This document shows positions 57,966 through 64,000 of a DNA stretch of 64,000 nt, piece by piece. The position numbers and the translations under genes were made by a program. A model generated the notes under the pieces. That model saw only the letters and a list, made by a program, of their open reading frames with translations. It searched no databases and was not told the origin of the DNA. Origin of the DNA: an uncultured Clostridia bacterium (GTDB lineage: Bacteria; Bacillota; Clostridia; Christensenellales; Borkfalkiaceae); the NCBI GenBank assembly GCA_947631905.1, contig CANRND010000001.1:62001-126000 (forward strand), in the 5' to 3' direction. Numbering within the stretch: position 1 is the first letter of the stretch; each line of letters starts with the position of its first letter.

Positions 57966-57994
57966 ATCATAACACATTCCCCCGAAAAGCGCAA
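57966..57994 (-). promoter_or_regulatory. Promoter of the THF-riboswitch leader
   Basis: Minus strand TTGCGC (57989-57994), 17-bp spacer, TATGAT (57966-57971), placed a few nt before the aptamer. Confidence 0.7.
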
Positions 57995-58017
57995 CGGTTT
58001 TACATACATTTTCCCAA

Positions 58018-58725
58018 ATGAACAAAACTATCAATATGGTACTCGTCATGATCCGGACGGCGGTCATCTTCGTCGTTCTTCTCATTATCATGCGGCTCAT
58101 GGGCAAGCGGCAGATCGGAGAAATGCAACCGTTCGAACTCGTCATCACCCTGCTCATCGCGGAACTCGCCTGCATTCCGATGGCGGACGCCTCTATCCCC
58201 CTTTTATACGGGGTAATCTCGGTGATCACGATCTATGTTCTGCACGAGATCATGACTCTTCTCGACCTCAAAGTGAAGCCGTGGAAGAGCTTTATCAGCG
58301 GCAAGCCCTCCGTCGTCATCAACAAGAACGGCATCGACGACTACCAGCTCAAACGCAACAATTTGGACGTTTCCGACCTCATCGAGAGCCTGCGCTCGGC
58401 AGGTTATTTCTCCCTCGACTGCGTGGACTACGCCCTCTACGAGGCGAACGGCACCTTTTCCGCCCTGCCGAAGCAGGACTACGAACAGATGCAGAACTCC
58501 CTCCCCCTCGTCATCATCGACAACGGCAATTACGATGAAAAAAATCTGGAACTGACAGGGCTTTCCAAGTCCTTTTTCGATGACATTTTGAAAAAGCAAA
58601 AGGTGCAAAACGTAAAACGGGTGCTTGTTTTGACCGCCGACGGCAACGGGAAGCTCTATTTGCAGGCGAAAGGAAAAAAGTTTGAAACGTTGCAGGTGAC
58701 CTACCCCGAACATAAAGTTTGGTGA
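58018..58725 (+). CDS. YetF/DUF421 membrane protein (235 aa)
   Basis: N-terminal three-helix membrane part (~5-80, TAVIFVVLLIIMRLMGKRQIGEMQPFELVITLLIAELACIPMAD) and soluble YetF domain (GKPSVVINKNGIDDYQLKRNNLDVSDLIESLRSAGYFSLDCVDYALYEANG). Function unknown in general. No ribosome site precedes ATG 58018; the preceding AT-rich bases (TACATACATTTT) may include a -10, which would make it another short-leader gene. A DUF4363 gene follows at 59125; the two families often occur together in Clostridia. Confidence 0.9.
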   Translation: MNKTINMVLVMIRTAVIFVVLLIIMRLMGKRQIGEMQPFELVITLLIAELACIPMADASIPLLYGVISVITIYVLHEIMTLLDLKVKPWKSFISGKPSVVINKNGIDDYQLKRNNLDVSDLIESLRSAGYFSLDCVDYALYEANGTFSALPKQDYEQMQNSLPLVIIDNGNYDEKNLELTGLSKSFFDDILKKQKVQNVKRVLVLTADGNGKLYLQAKGKKFETLQVTYPEHKVW

Positions 58726-58796
58726 AAAAAAACACAATAAAGGGGAGCATCTCGGCGCCCCTTGCAGGTGGAGCATTGCGTACCATTATCCAAATT

Positions 58797-58941
58797 GTCA
58801 TTCCGAGCGTAGTCGAGGAATCTCTACCGCATTATAATAAGGTTGAGATTTCTCCACTTCGTTCACTTCGCTCACTTCGGTACTTCGCCTTCGGCTCGTG
58901 CCGCGCTTAGAGAAATAGAACAGCGCGCGGGGCGACATGAC
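58797..58941. repeat. Main-family palindromic element, full-length variant
   Basis: Left arm GTCATTCCGAGCGTAGTCGAGG, AT centre, right arm GAGATTTCTCCACTTCGTTC extended by CTTCGCTCACTTCGG... to ACATGAC. 58726-59124 contains no gene apart from this and the hairpin at 59073. Confidence 0.8.
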
Positions 58942-59072
58942 ATTTTAGAATACTTGCGCGAGAAGAACCACGCTTCTTCGCTGCGCGACTCAATTTGGCA
59001 ATTACTTTTGCCTTATTGTCCGATGAAACAAATAAGAGGTTGAGTAAATTAAGGCGCGGAAGCATGTTTCCT

Positions 59073-59106
59073 CACGGAAAAAGATTGCGAAGCAAGATTT
59101 TTCGTG
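59073..59106. repeat. 34-bp hairpin repeat with opposed GA dinucleotides (copy D)
   Basis: CACGGAAAAAGATTGC-GAA-GCAAGATTTTTCGTG. About 20 bp after it comes TACATAT, as in copy C (49903), so the conserved stretch is ~70 bp. Confidence 0.8.
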
Positions 59107-59124
59107 AATGAATACCCTCTACAT

Positions 59125-59502
59125 ATGGTCAAATCTTTAACGGCGATCGGGGTTGCGCTGTTGCTTCTCTTCGGCGCGGGACTGTTTGAATGGTATTACG
59201 TGACAAACCAGTTTGACGCGTTCGGGGAAGAATTGCACGCCCTCTATCTCAAAGCGGACGACGGGACCGCAAACGGCGAGGACGCGAAAGCGGTGCAGGC
59301 CTCGTGGGAGACCCGCAAGGAAAAACTGCACGTCTGGATCCCCCACAACGACATTTCGCGCGTGGACGACTACATGTCCGAAACGGTGCGGCTCATTGCG
59401 GAAAAAGATTACGATCTCGCGCTTGCGAAGCTCGAAATCATGATCCATTTGACGAAGTGCCTGCCCGACACCTACAAACCCGCCGTGGAAAATATCTTTT
59501 AA
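59125..59502 (+). CDS. DUF4363-type membrane protein (125 aa)
   Basis: One N-terminal transmembrane helix (LTAIGVALLLLFGAGLFEWYY) and a helical extracytoplasmic domain with the family features W..RKEKLHVWIPHNDISRVDDYM and an ENIF C-terminus. Function unknown; found near DUF421/YetF genes. ATG 59125 lacks a ribosome site; an ATG seven codons upstream (59104) lies in the hairpin repeat's flank and is no better supported. Confidence 0.75.
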   Translation: MVKSLTAIGVALLLLFGAGLFEWYYVTNQFDAFGEELHALYLKADDGTANGEDAKAVQASWETRKEKLHVWIPHNDISRVDDYMSETVRLIAEKDYDLALAKLEIMIHLTKCLPDTYKPAVENIF

Positions 59503-59902
59503 GGACGGTTTTACCCCCTCCATCGGAGAGGGAATACAAGGGGGTGGGCAATCCCCCCACTCACGTCATATTGAGCGAGCGGAGGCGTTAGCCGAAGTCG
59601 CCCCGCGCGCTGTTCTAAAATGTCATTTTGAGCTTGTCGAAAAATCTCTACCGCACTTGGCACCCCTTGCAGAGGAGCTGTCACGAACAAAGTGAGTGAC
59701 TGAGGGGTTCTCAAAAACCCTTTCCCCCGCTTCGCTGGTACTTTCCCTTTTAGAGACAGCAAGAGCGAGATTTCTCCACTTCGCTCATTGCATTCGCTTC
59801 GGTCGAAATGACGAAAAAAGAATGTACGGCTTGGTACTTCGCTTGCGGTTCGTGCCGCGCTTAGAGAAACAGAACAGCGCACGGGGCGGCAATTCGATAT
59901 AC
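59503..59902. repeat. Intergenic repeat region
   Basis: No gene. Left halves of the main repeat at 59567 and 59622-59648 (GTCATTTTGAGCTTGTCG...), a right half at 59767-59812 (GAGATTTCTCCACTTCGC...TCGAAATGAC), and a C/T-rich spacer with small hairpins. Confidence 0.7.
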
Positions 59903-59930
59903 AAAAAACCGCCCGACAAAATCGGGCGGT
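59903..59930 (-). terminator. Terminator of the XRE gene
   Basis: ACCGCCCGA-TTTTG-TCGGGCGGT with TTTTTT on the minus strand; it begins at the stop codon. Confidence 0.88.
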
Positions 59931-60187
59931 CAGTCGATTGTAAAAATCTCATTCGGTGTCACTTCGTATAATTTACAGATCGTCAATATTTGTTCGTAGT
60001 TTAACTCGAAAATTCCGTTCTCAAAGCGGCTGTATTGCTGTTGGGTCATGCGTAGCACACCCGCAACTTCCTTTTGCGTATATCCTTTTTCTTTGCGCGC
60101 TTGCTTGATATTGCTTCCTATTTTCTTTGCGATATTCACATTTATTTTTATATCACAAAATGACGTAAAACGTTTGACATACATCAT
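59930..60187 (-). CDS. XRE-family transcriptional regulator (up to 85 aa)
   Basis: A single HTH_3 domain (IGSNIKQARKEKGYTQKEVA, MTQQQYSRFENG, ILTICKLYEVTPNEIFTI) and little else. The ATG at 60187 falls inside the palindrome of the divergent promoter and has no ribosome site. An in-frame GTG at 60139 with TATAAA 7 nt before it would give a typical 68-aa protein and a leaderless mRNA, so I suspect that is the real start. Divergent from the small membrane protein it probably represses. Confidence 0.85.
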   Translation of the reverse strand: MMYVKRFTSFCDIKINVNIAKKIGSNIKQARKEKGYTQKEVAGVLRMTQQQYSRFENGIFELNYEQILTICKLYEVTPNEIFTID

Positions 60188-60202
60188 AATATGATGTATA
60201 AT
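60174..60202 (+). promoter_or_regulatory. Consensus promoter with operator palindrome between -35 and -10
   Basis: TTGACA (60174-60179), 17 bp, TATAAT (60197-60202). A perfect palindrome with 10-bp arms, ATACATCATA and TATGATGTAT around one A (60179-60199), fills the spacer. Binding there would block RNA polymerase; the adjacent XRE protein is the obvious candidate. Confidence 0.88.
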
Positions 60203-60234
60203 GCCTCTAATAAATATACTTGGAGGAAGTACTG

Positions 60235-60669
60235 ATGCGCAGAATGAATTTCGGGCAGAGAATTTTGGAGATATTTATCCAAATTGGTCTATTGTTTTAT
60301 TCTGCATTTATATGTGGAGCTGCTTGGTCTCTTCTCTTTTCTGGACTCGGATATATGCTGGAAGGAGAATTTTTAGAAGAATGGAAAAATTTCAAAGAAA
60401 AAGAGGGAACTACATATTATGTAAGCCCTTCCTATAAAACCGAGGAAGATGTTTTTGGCAATGTAAAAGTGGTATATGATAATGGGGAGCGTCATGATAT
60501 TAGCGCCAGTGAATTTGCTATATGGTGCTTGGCATTATTCGCACTTCCGTTGCGTTGCATATCGCTACTGTTTTCAGTTTTGGCCCTTATTATTCCGCCG
60601 TTGAATATCAAAGTTAAAAATAACCTAAATAGCCGTGCAAATATCGCATTGGATCTTTATTGGTACTAA
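60235..60669 (+). CDS. Small membrane protein under XRE control (144 aa)
   Basis: ATG 60235 with GGAGG 8 nt upstream. Two hydrophobic helices (~10-38, QRILEIFIQIGLLFYSAFIC; ~92-120, FAIWCLALFALPLRCISLLF) flank an acidic loop (LEEWKNFKEKEGTTYYVSPS, EDVFGNVKVVYDNGE). AT-rich relative to neighbours, like the islet at 38770-39480. No family recognised. It could be a toxin-like or phage-defence membrane effector held down by the XRE protein, or an ordinary regulated membrane protein. Confidence 0.8.
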   Translation: MRRMNFGQRILEIFIQIGLLFYSAFICGAAWSLLFSGLGYMLEGEFLEEWKNFKEKEGTTYYVSPSYKTEEDVFGNVKVVYDNGERHDISASEFAIWCLALFALPLRCISLLFSVLALIIPPLNIKVKNNLNSRANIALDLYWY

Positions 60670-60693
60670 ATCTTGTTTATACTTATATCGAAC

Positions 60694-60735
60694 GCCGCCC
60701 CGCGCTGAGTTTCAGCGCGGGGCGGCTTCTCTTTA
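60694..60735. terminator. Terminator between the small membrane gene and tnaA
   Basis: GCCGCCCCGCGCTGA-GTT-TCAGCGCGGGGCGGC (60694-60726) followed by TTCTCTTTAT; the two genes converge here. Confidence 0.8.
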
Positions 60736-60762
60736 TCCGATTTTCCGTCTTTATCCGATCTC

Positions 60763-62142
60763 TTATTCGAGCGGGGCGAGCTTTGCCGTAAAGTGCCGCA
60801 AAATGGGCGGCTCCTCCACGATTTTATAGCCCTTGATCGAAGAAGCGCGCTCCTTGATGTTGATGAGGGCGTCGGCGATGACGTCGAGGTGGCTCTGCGT
60901 GTACACCCTGCGCGGAATGGCAAGACGGGTGAACTCGAAGTCCGCTTCGAGCTGTTTGCCCGTGTCGGGGTCGTTGCCGAGCATGTACGAGCCGATGTCG
61001 CACGCGCGGATGCCCGCTTCCTTATACAGCTCGATCGCAAGCGCCTGCGCGGGGAATTGGTAATACGGAATGTGCGGCAGGAGCTTTTTCGCGTCCACAA
61101 ACACGGCGTGGCCGCCGACGGGGCTTTGGTAGGCAATGCCCGCCTCGTCCAGACGCGCCGCGAGATACTCCATCTGCCCAATGCGGTAGCGGAGATAGTT
61201 CTCGTCGATCCCCTCTTTGAGGCCGCGGGCGAGCGCCTCGATGTCCCGCCCCGACATGCCGCCGTAGGTGACGAACCCCTCGAACGAAATGCAACGCTGC
61301 TTGACAAGCTCGAAAATCGCCTTGTCGCGGCAGCCGATCAGCCCGCCCATGTTGACGATCGCGTCCTTTTTGGCGCTCATCGTGAAGCAGTCCGCGCCCT
61401 CGAACGTGGCCTTTACGATCTCACGGATCGACTGATCCTTGAACTCGGGTTCACGCTGTTTGACGAAATAGGAGTTCTCGGCATAGCGCGCCGCATCGAT
61501 CATGAACTTGATGCCGTATTTGTGCGCGAGGTCGCGGGTCTTGCGGATGTTCTCCACCGAAACGGGCTGGCCGCCCGCGGAGTTGTTGGTGATCGTCATG
61601 ATGACAACGCCGATGTTTTCCGCGCCCAAATCGTGAATGTACTGTTCAAGCTTTGCAACGTCCATATTGCCCTTGAAGTCGAAATATTTCGTCGTATCGA
61701 GCGCCTCGGGGACGGTGCAGTCAATCGCCCGCGCGCCCGCCAGCTCGACGTGCGCCCGCGTCGTATCGAAGTGCATATTTGCGATCGCATATTTCTTTCC
61801 CTGCAAAAGCACGGGGAGAAGTACTTTCTCCGCCGCCCGCCCCTGATGGACGAGCTGGATATAAGGGAGACCGAAAATTTCTTTTGCGTTTTCCTGTACA
61901 TGGTAGTAGCAGTCCGCGCCCGCGTAAGATTCGTCGCCGAGCATGACCCCCGCCCACTGGTCGGAACTCATCGCGCCCGTGCCGCTGTCCGTCAAAAGGT
62001 CGATGTACACATCCTGAGAGGCAAGCGAAAAGACGTTATAGCCCGCCTCTTTGATCTTTTGCTCCCGTTCCTCGCGGGTGAGGATCCTGAGAGGCTCCAC
62101 GCTCTTGATGCGGAAAGGCTCGGGGAAATAGATAGATTTCAT
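60763..62142 (-). CDS. tnaA: Tryptophanase (459 aa)
   Basis: PLP-dependent beta-eliminating lyase: L-tryptophan to indole, pyruvate and ammonia. [45 protein letters not shown]-type [31 protein letters not shown] with the PLP lysine, [10 protein letters not shown] and the C-terminal [23 protein letters not shown] plus RHFTAKL. The [16 protein letters not shown] segment matches tryptophanase better than tyrosine phenol-lyase, though the two are hard to separate by eye. ATG 62142 has AAGGAG 7 nt upstream. No TnaC-like leader peptide was seen. Confidence 0.9.
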   Translation of the reverse strand: MKSIYFPEPFRIKSVEPLRILTREEREQKIKEAGYNVFSLASQDVYIDLLTDSGTGAMSSDQWAGVMLGDESYAGADCYYHVQENAKEIFGLPYIQLVHQGRAAEKVLLPVLLQGKKYAIANMHFDTTRAHVELAGARAIDCTVPEALDTTKYFDFKGNMDVAKLEQYIHDLGAENIGVVIMTITNNSAGGQPVSVENIRKTRDLAHKYGIKFMIDAARYAENSYFVKQREPEFKDQSIREIVKATFEGADCFTMSAKKDAIVNMGGLIGCRDKAIFELVKQRCISFEGFVTYGGMSGRDIEALARGLKEGIDENYLRYRIGQMEYLAARLDEAGIAYQSPVGGHAVFVDAKKLLPHIPYYQFPAQALAIELYKEAGIRACDIGSYMLGNDPDTGKQLEADFEFTRLAIPRRVYTQSHLDVIADALINIKERASSIKGYKIVEEPPILRHFTAKLAPLE

Positions 62143-62176
62143 GTTAAGGCTCCTTTGGAAATTTTTTCCGTTTTTT

Positions 62177-62205
62177 ATTATAAAGGCTCACACCCCGCTT
62201 GTCAA
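62177..62205 (-). promoter_or_regulatory. Exact-consensus promoter of tnaA
   Basis: Minus strand TTGACA (62200-62205), 17-bp spacer, TATAAT (62177-62182). The leader is only ~28 nt, too short for tna-type attenuation. Confidence 0.85.
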
Positions 62206-62268
62206 GACGCCTTTCGGAAAATGTTTCGGGAAAAAGCGCGCCGCCACACGGCAGATGTGAGCAGGCGC

Positions 62269-62298
62269 AAAAATCCCTCCGAGACTTTCGGAGGGATT
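62269..62298 (-). terminator. Terminator of the nuclease-like gene
   Basis: ATCCCTCCGA/TCGGAGGGAT with TTTTT on the minus strand, 36 nt after the stop. Confidence 0.88.
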
Positions 62299-62333
62299 GC
62301 AAAATTTTTATGCTCTAAAAGAGGGCGAAATTT

Positions 62334-63068
62334 TTATGCGGTCTTTCCGCAGGCGGCGATCCTTATGAAGCTTTCCGAAAGTTTGCTTTCAAGGATCTTG
62401 CGTTCGTTCATCTGTGCAAAGAGATCTTCTCTTCCCCATATCCCGTTTTGTTTGGCGAACAGAACGACGCGCACCATATCGTTCGAGTAACCTTTGTCAA
62501 CGTGTTCTTTGATATAGATAGTTCCCGGGAAGAGGATGAGAAGAATGGGCGTATCGGTGATGTCGTTGTAACCCGCCGTTTCATGTTCGATAAGAGTCTC
62601 TTGGCAAAGTTGCAGTCTGGCTTCTGTCTCTGCATTGAACAGATCATAGCCGATGATTACGCGCGCCTTTGCACATTTGATCGGAAGTAGTTTGCAAAAT
62701 TCATCAAACCAACCCTGATTGCTTTTATCAATCGTTTCTTCCTTGCTCTTCCACGCGAATTTCTCGTTCTCGTGTTCGATGGCGTAGTCGAGCTGCCACC
62801 AATGATATTGGGGATTTCGGTACCGATACAGGATAAAGTCTATCCTATAATATTCTTTCTCCATGACTTCGCGCGGTTCTGATCTGTACAATTCATTTTG
62901 TCCCGTTTGCGCGTTAATCTTGTCCGACAAGGGGACGAGTACATTTTTTTCGTGAAAGTTCGTCCAATCGTCTTTCCATTTCGATGCACCGCCTTTCTCT
63001 ATTATAGCGTCCGTCCAACATTCCAAATAATCCTCCGCGAAATTTATGAGTTCTTCTTTTTTATTCAT
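62334..63068 (-). CDS. Hypothetical protein, possibly PD-(D/E)XK nuclease-like (244 aa)
   Basis: No signal or transmembrane segment. The core YYRIDFILYRYRNPQYHWWQLDYAIEHENE has an Asp strand followed by an E-H-E-N element, and CAKARVIIGYDLFNAETEARL follows, an arrangement that reminds me of small PD-(D/E)XK-type proteins. The C-terminal half is alpha/beta with no clear match. The proposal rests on pattern only. AGGGAAAAG precedes ATG 63068. Monocistronic, ends in its own terminator. Confidence 0.7.
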   Translation of the reverse strand: MNKKEELINFAEDYLECWTDAIIEKGGASKWKDDWTNFHEKNVLVPLSDKINAQTGQNELYRSEPREVMEKEYYRIDFILYRYRNPQYHWWQLDYAIEHENEKFAWKSKEETIDKSNQGWFDEFCKLLPIKCAKARVIIGYDLFNAETEARLQLCQETLIEHETAGYNDITDTPILLILFPGTIYIKEHVDKGYSNDMVRVVLFAKQNGIWGREDLFAQMNERKILESKLSESFIRIAACGKTA

Positions 63069-63378
63069 TTTCTTTTCCCTTTCGGTTTTCTTTTATCCTA
63101 TCACAACCTTGCGGCGCGGTGCAAATTCCTCATAATTCTTCCGCATCTCTTCGGCCTAACCGAGCGCAAGCGCAAGAAGATGCGCCCTCGGAGACGGGAA
63201 CTCTGTCTCTTCGGAGATGAATTTTTAGCGCGCGGACGTCCTATCCCCGATGCTTCAATGAGTGCGCGCCTACCGAAAATCAAGCGGAAGTTCCGTTCCT
63301 TTTTTTCAGGGAAAACGCTCGGAGGGCAAGCCGTATTTGAATGCGTCCACCTTTGAAAACACACCCGGGGCGACCCGC
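63069..63378. other. 310-bp gap without recognised feature
   Basis: I see no credible gene, repeat of the main family or strong hairpin apart from CGGAAGTTCCG followed by a T-run (about 63283-63308), which has too small a loop for a normal terminator. The open frames in this stretch have unnatural Arg/Ser-rich composition. Confidence 0.5.
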
Positions 63379-64000
63379 TTACCCCTGAGCCGCCTTATAT
63401 GCGTCGATACGCGCCCGCACGTTCTCTTCGAGATTTTTATAGAAGAACTGGTAGTCATAGTAATGATATACCCCCACGCCGACAAAACCGCCCAACCTGT
63501 TGTTATAGACCGAGGGATCGATATCCTCGGACGGAACTTTCAGCGTGCCGCGCGCTTCATCGATATACGCCCCCGTGAGGTGTTCCTTTTCCTCCAACAA
63601 ATTCCCGTTGGTGTCGAAGAAACACGCGCCCTTGTTCGCGTTCTTGTCCGCTTTCGCATTGTCCGTTTTCCAATTAAGCGGATTGATGCAGAGCGCTCTC
63701 ATGCCGTTTGGAACGGTAAGAGAATCCGTTACGTTTACAGCTTCGGTGTTGAAAGAGACGATGACGCCCGTATCCTTTTCTCCCTCGGCAAATTTCAAGT
63801 TATATGCCGCAAGTTCTTCCTGCGTGACGCGCCAACCGATGGCATAGCACGCAACGAGGCGGCCGTTGCTTTTCAGCGGATCCGACCCGTTGAAAAATTC
63901 TTTCATGAGGCGGATGCAGTGGTCCGCACCCTGCGAAAATCCCGCGAGAATGACGGGACGTCCTCCGTTCCAGTGGTCCATATAGTAGAGAAACGCATTA
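63379..64000 (-). CDS. DUF3089-type alpha/beta hydrolase (5' end beyond the window)
   Basis: The frame is open to the right edge (NAFLYYMDHWNGGRPVILAG...), so the N-terminus lies outside. GRPVILAGFSQGADHCIRL contains the G-x-S-x-G nucleophile elbow, and LVACYAIGWRV, GVIVSFNTEA and CINPLNWKTDN match the DUF3089 hydrolase family. The His of the triad should lie in GVGVYHYYDYQFFY near the end. Substrate unknown; members are often exported, which cannot be checked here. Confidence 0.85.
   Translation of the reverse strand, partial: NAFLYYMDHWNGGRPVILAGFSQGADHCIRLMKEFFNGSDPLKSNGRLVACYAIGWRVTQEELAAYNLKFAEGEKDTGVIVSFNTEAVNVTDSLTVPNGMRALCINPLNWKTDNAKADKNANKGACFFDTNGNLLEEKEHLTGAYIDEARGTLKVPSEDIDPSVYNNRLGGFVGVGVYHYYDYQFFYKNLEENVRARIDAYKAAQG

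Noticed and set aside
62143-62210. Possible TnaC-type leader peptide before tryptophanase.
   Set aside because: The expected leader is only ~28 nt and contains no start codon with a Trp codon.
62898-63356. Plus-strand frame of ~150 codons across the end of the nuclease-like gene.
   Set aside because: Poor composition, no ribosome site, antisense to a gene with a clear start and terminator.

Overview
The window reads as one contiguous stretch of a moderately GC-rich Bacillota chromosome, most plausibly an uncultured gut Clostridia/Christensenellales-type organism. The evidence is a DivIVA-like protein, LytTR/AgrC-type signalling, DegV, PlsY, Der, Lgt and LspA of Gram-positive type, a BspA-like surface lipoprotein, tryptophanase, rubrerythrin, a THF riboswitch upstream of an ECF S component, and many promoters close to TTGACA-17-TATAAT. 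No rRNA, tRNA, CRISPR array, prophage or transposase was seen. Both ends cut through genes.

Layout. Positions 1-15130 form a surface glycan-degradation region, almost all on the minus strand: the tail of a membrane-anchored GH3, a 1157-aa repeat lipoprotein, a beta-helix lipoprotein, a GH3 with reversed domain order and a membrane anchor at each end, a 1212-aa Ig/CBM-like lipoprotein and a GH16 beta-1,3-glucanase. Positions 15351-23787 are a tight seven-gene minus-strand operon: cytosolic GH3, GtrA-like protein, tyrosine-phosphatase-like protein, GT2, ROK kinase, LytTR regulator and AgrC-like kinase. Next come a formate/nitrite-type channel, a structured terminator-bearing RNA leader, and a BspA-like lipoprotein (24296-27376). 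Positions 27841-38223 hold central carbon genes (pgi, phosphohexomutase, transketolase), two tandem DegV genes, a TetR gene with a divergent membrane protein, a nitroreductase and a CDF exporter. Positions 38770-39673 are an AT-rich islet of small exported or membrane genes. Positions 39741-47526 hold rubrerythrin, the amino-sugar operon (DUF4127, ROK-like kinase, nagB, nagA, epimerase) and its likely RpiR-type regulator. Positions 47684-57700 are housekeeping: an acyltransferase-like protein, PopT, PlsY, Der, RluD, LspA, DivIVA-like, PncB, Lgt, and an ECF S component under a THF riboswitch. Positions 58018-64000 hold YetF/DUF4363, an XRE-membrane protein pair, tryptophanase, a nuclease-like protein and a truncated DUF3089 hydrolase.

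The genes fit a carbohydrate-fermenting gut bacterium. It displays many lipoproteins, consistent with Lgt and LspA being encoded here. It appears to degrade beta-glucans at the surface and finish oligosaccharides inside with the 819-aa GH3. Sugar phosphates would then pass through ROK kinases, Pgi, mutase and transketolase, and amino sugars through NagA/NagB.

Intergenic DNA is filled with a palindromic repeat family (GTCATTTCGAGC...GAGAAATCTC and its inverse), rarer hairpin families and GC-rich terminators. In one place the repeat array forms part of the plsY reading frame. The most notable unexplained items are the attenuator-like leader at 25358-25521, a four-copy hairpin with conserved opposed GA dinucleotides and covarying outer stem, promoters placed so close to start codons that leaderless mRNAs are expected, and small genes at 38846 and 46236. 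Functions come from recognising motifs and family architecture by eye; no database search was run.
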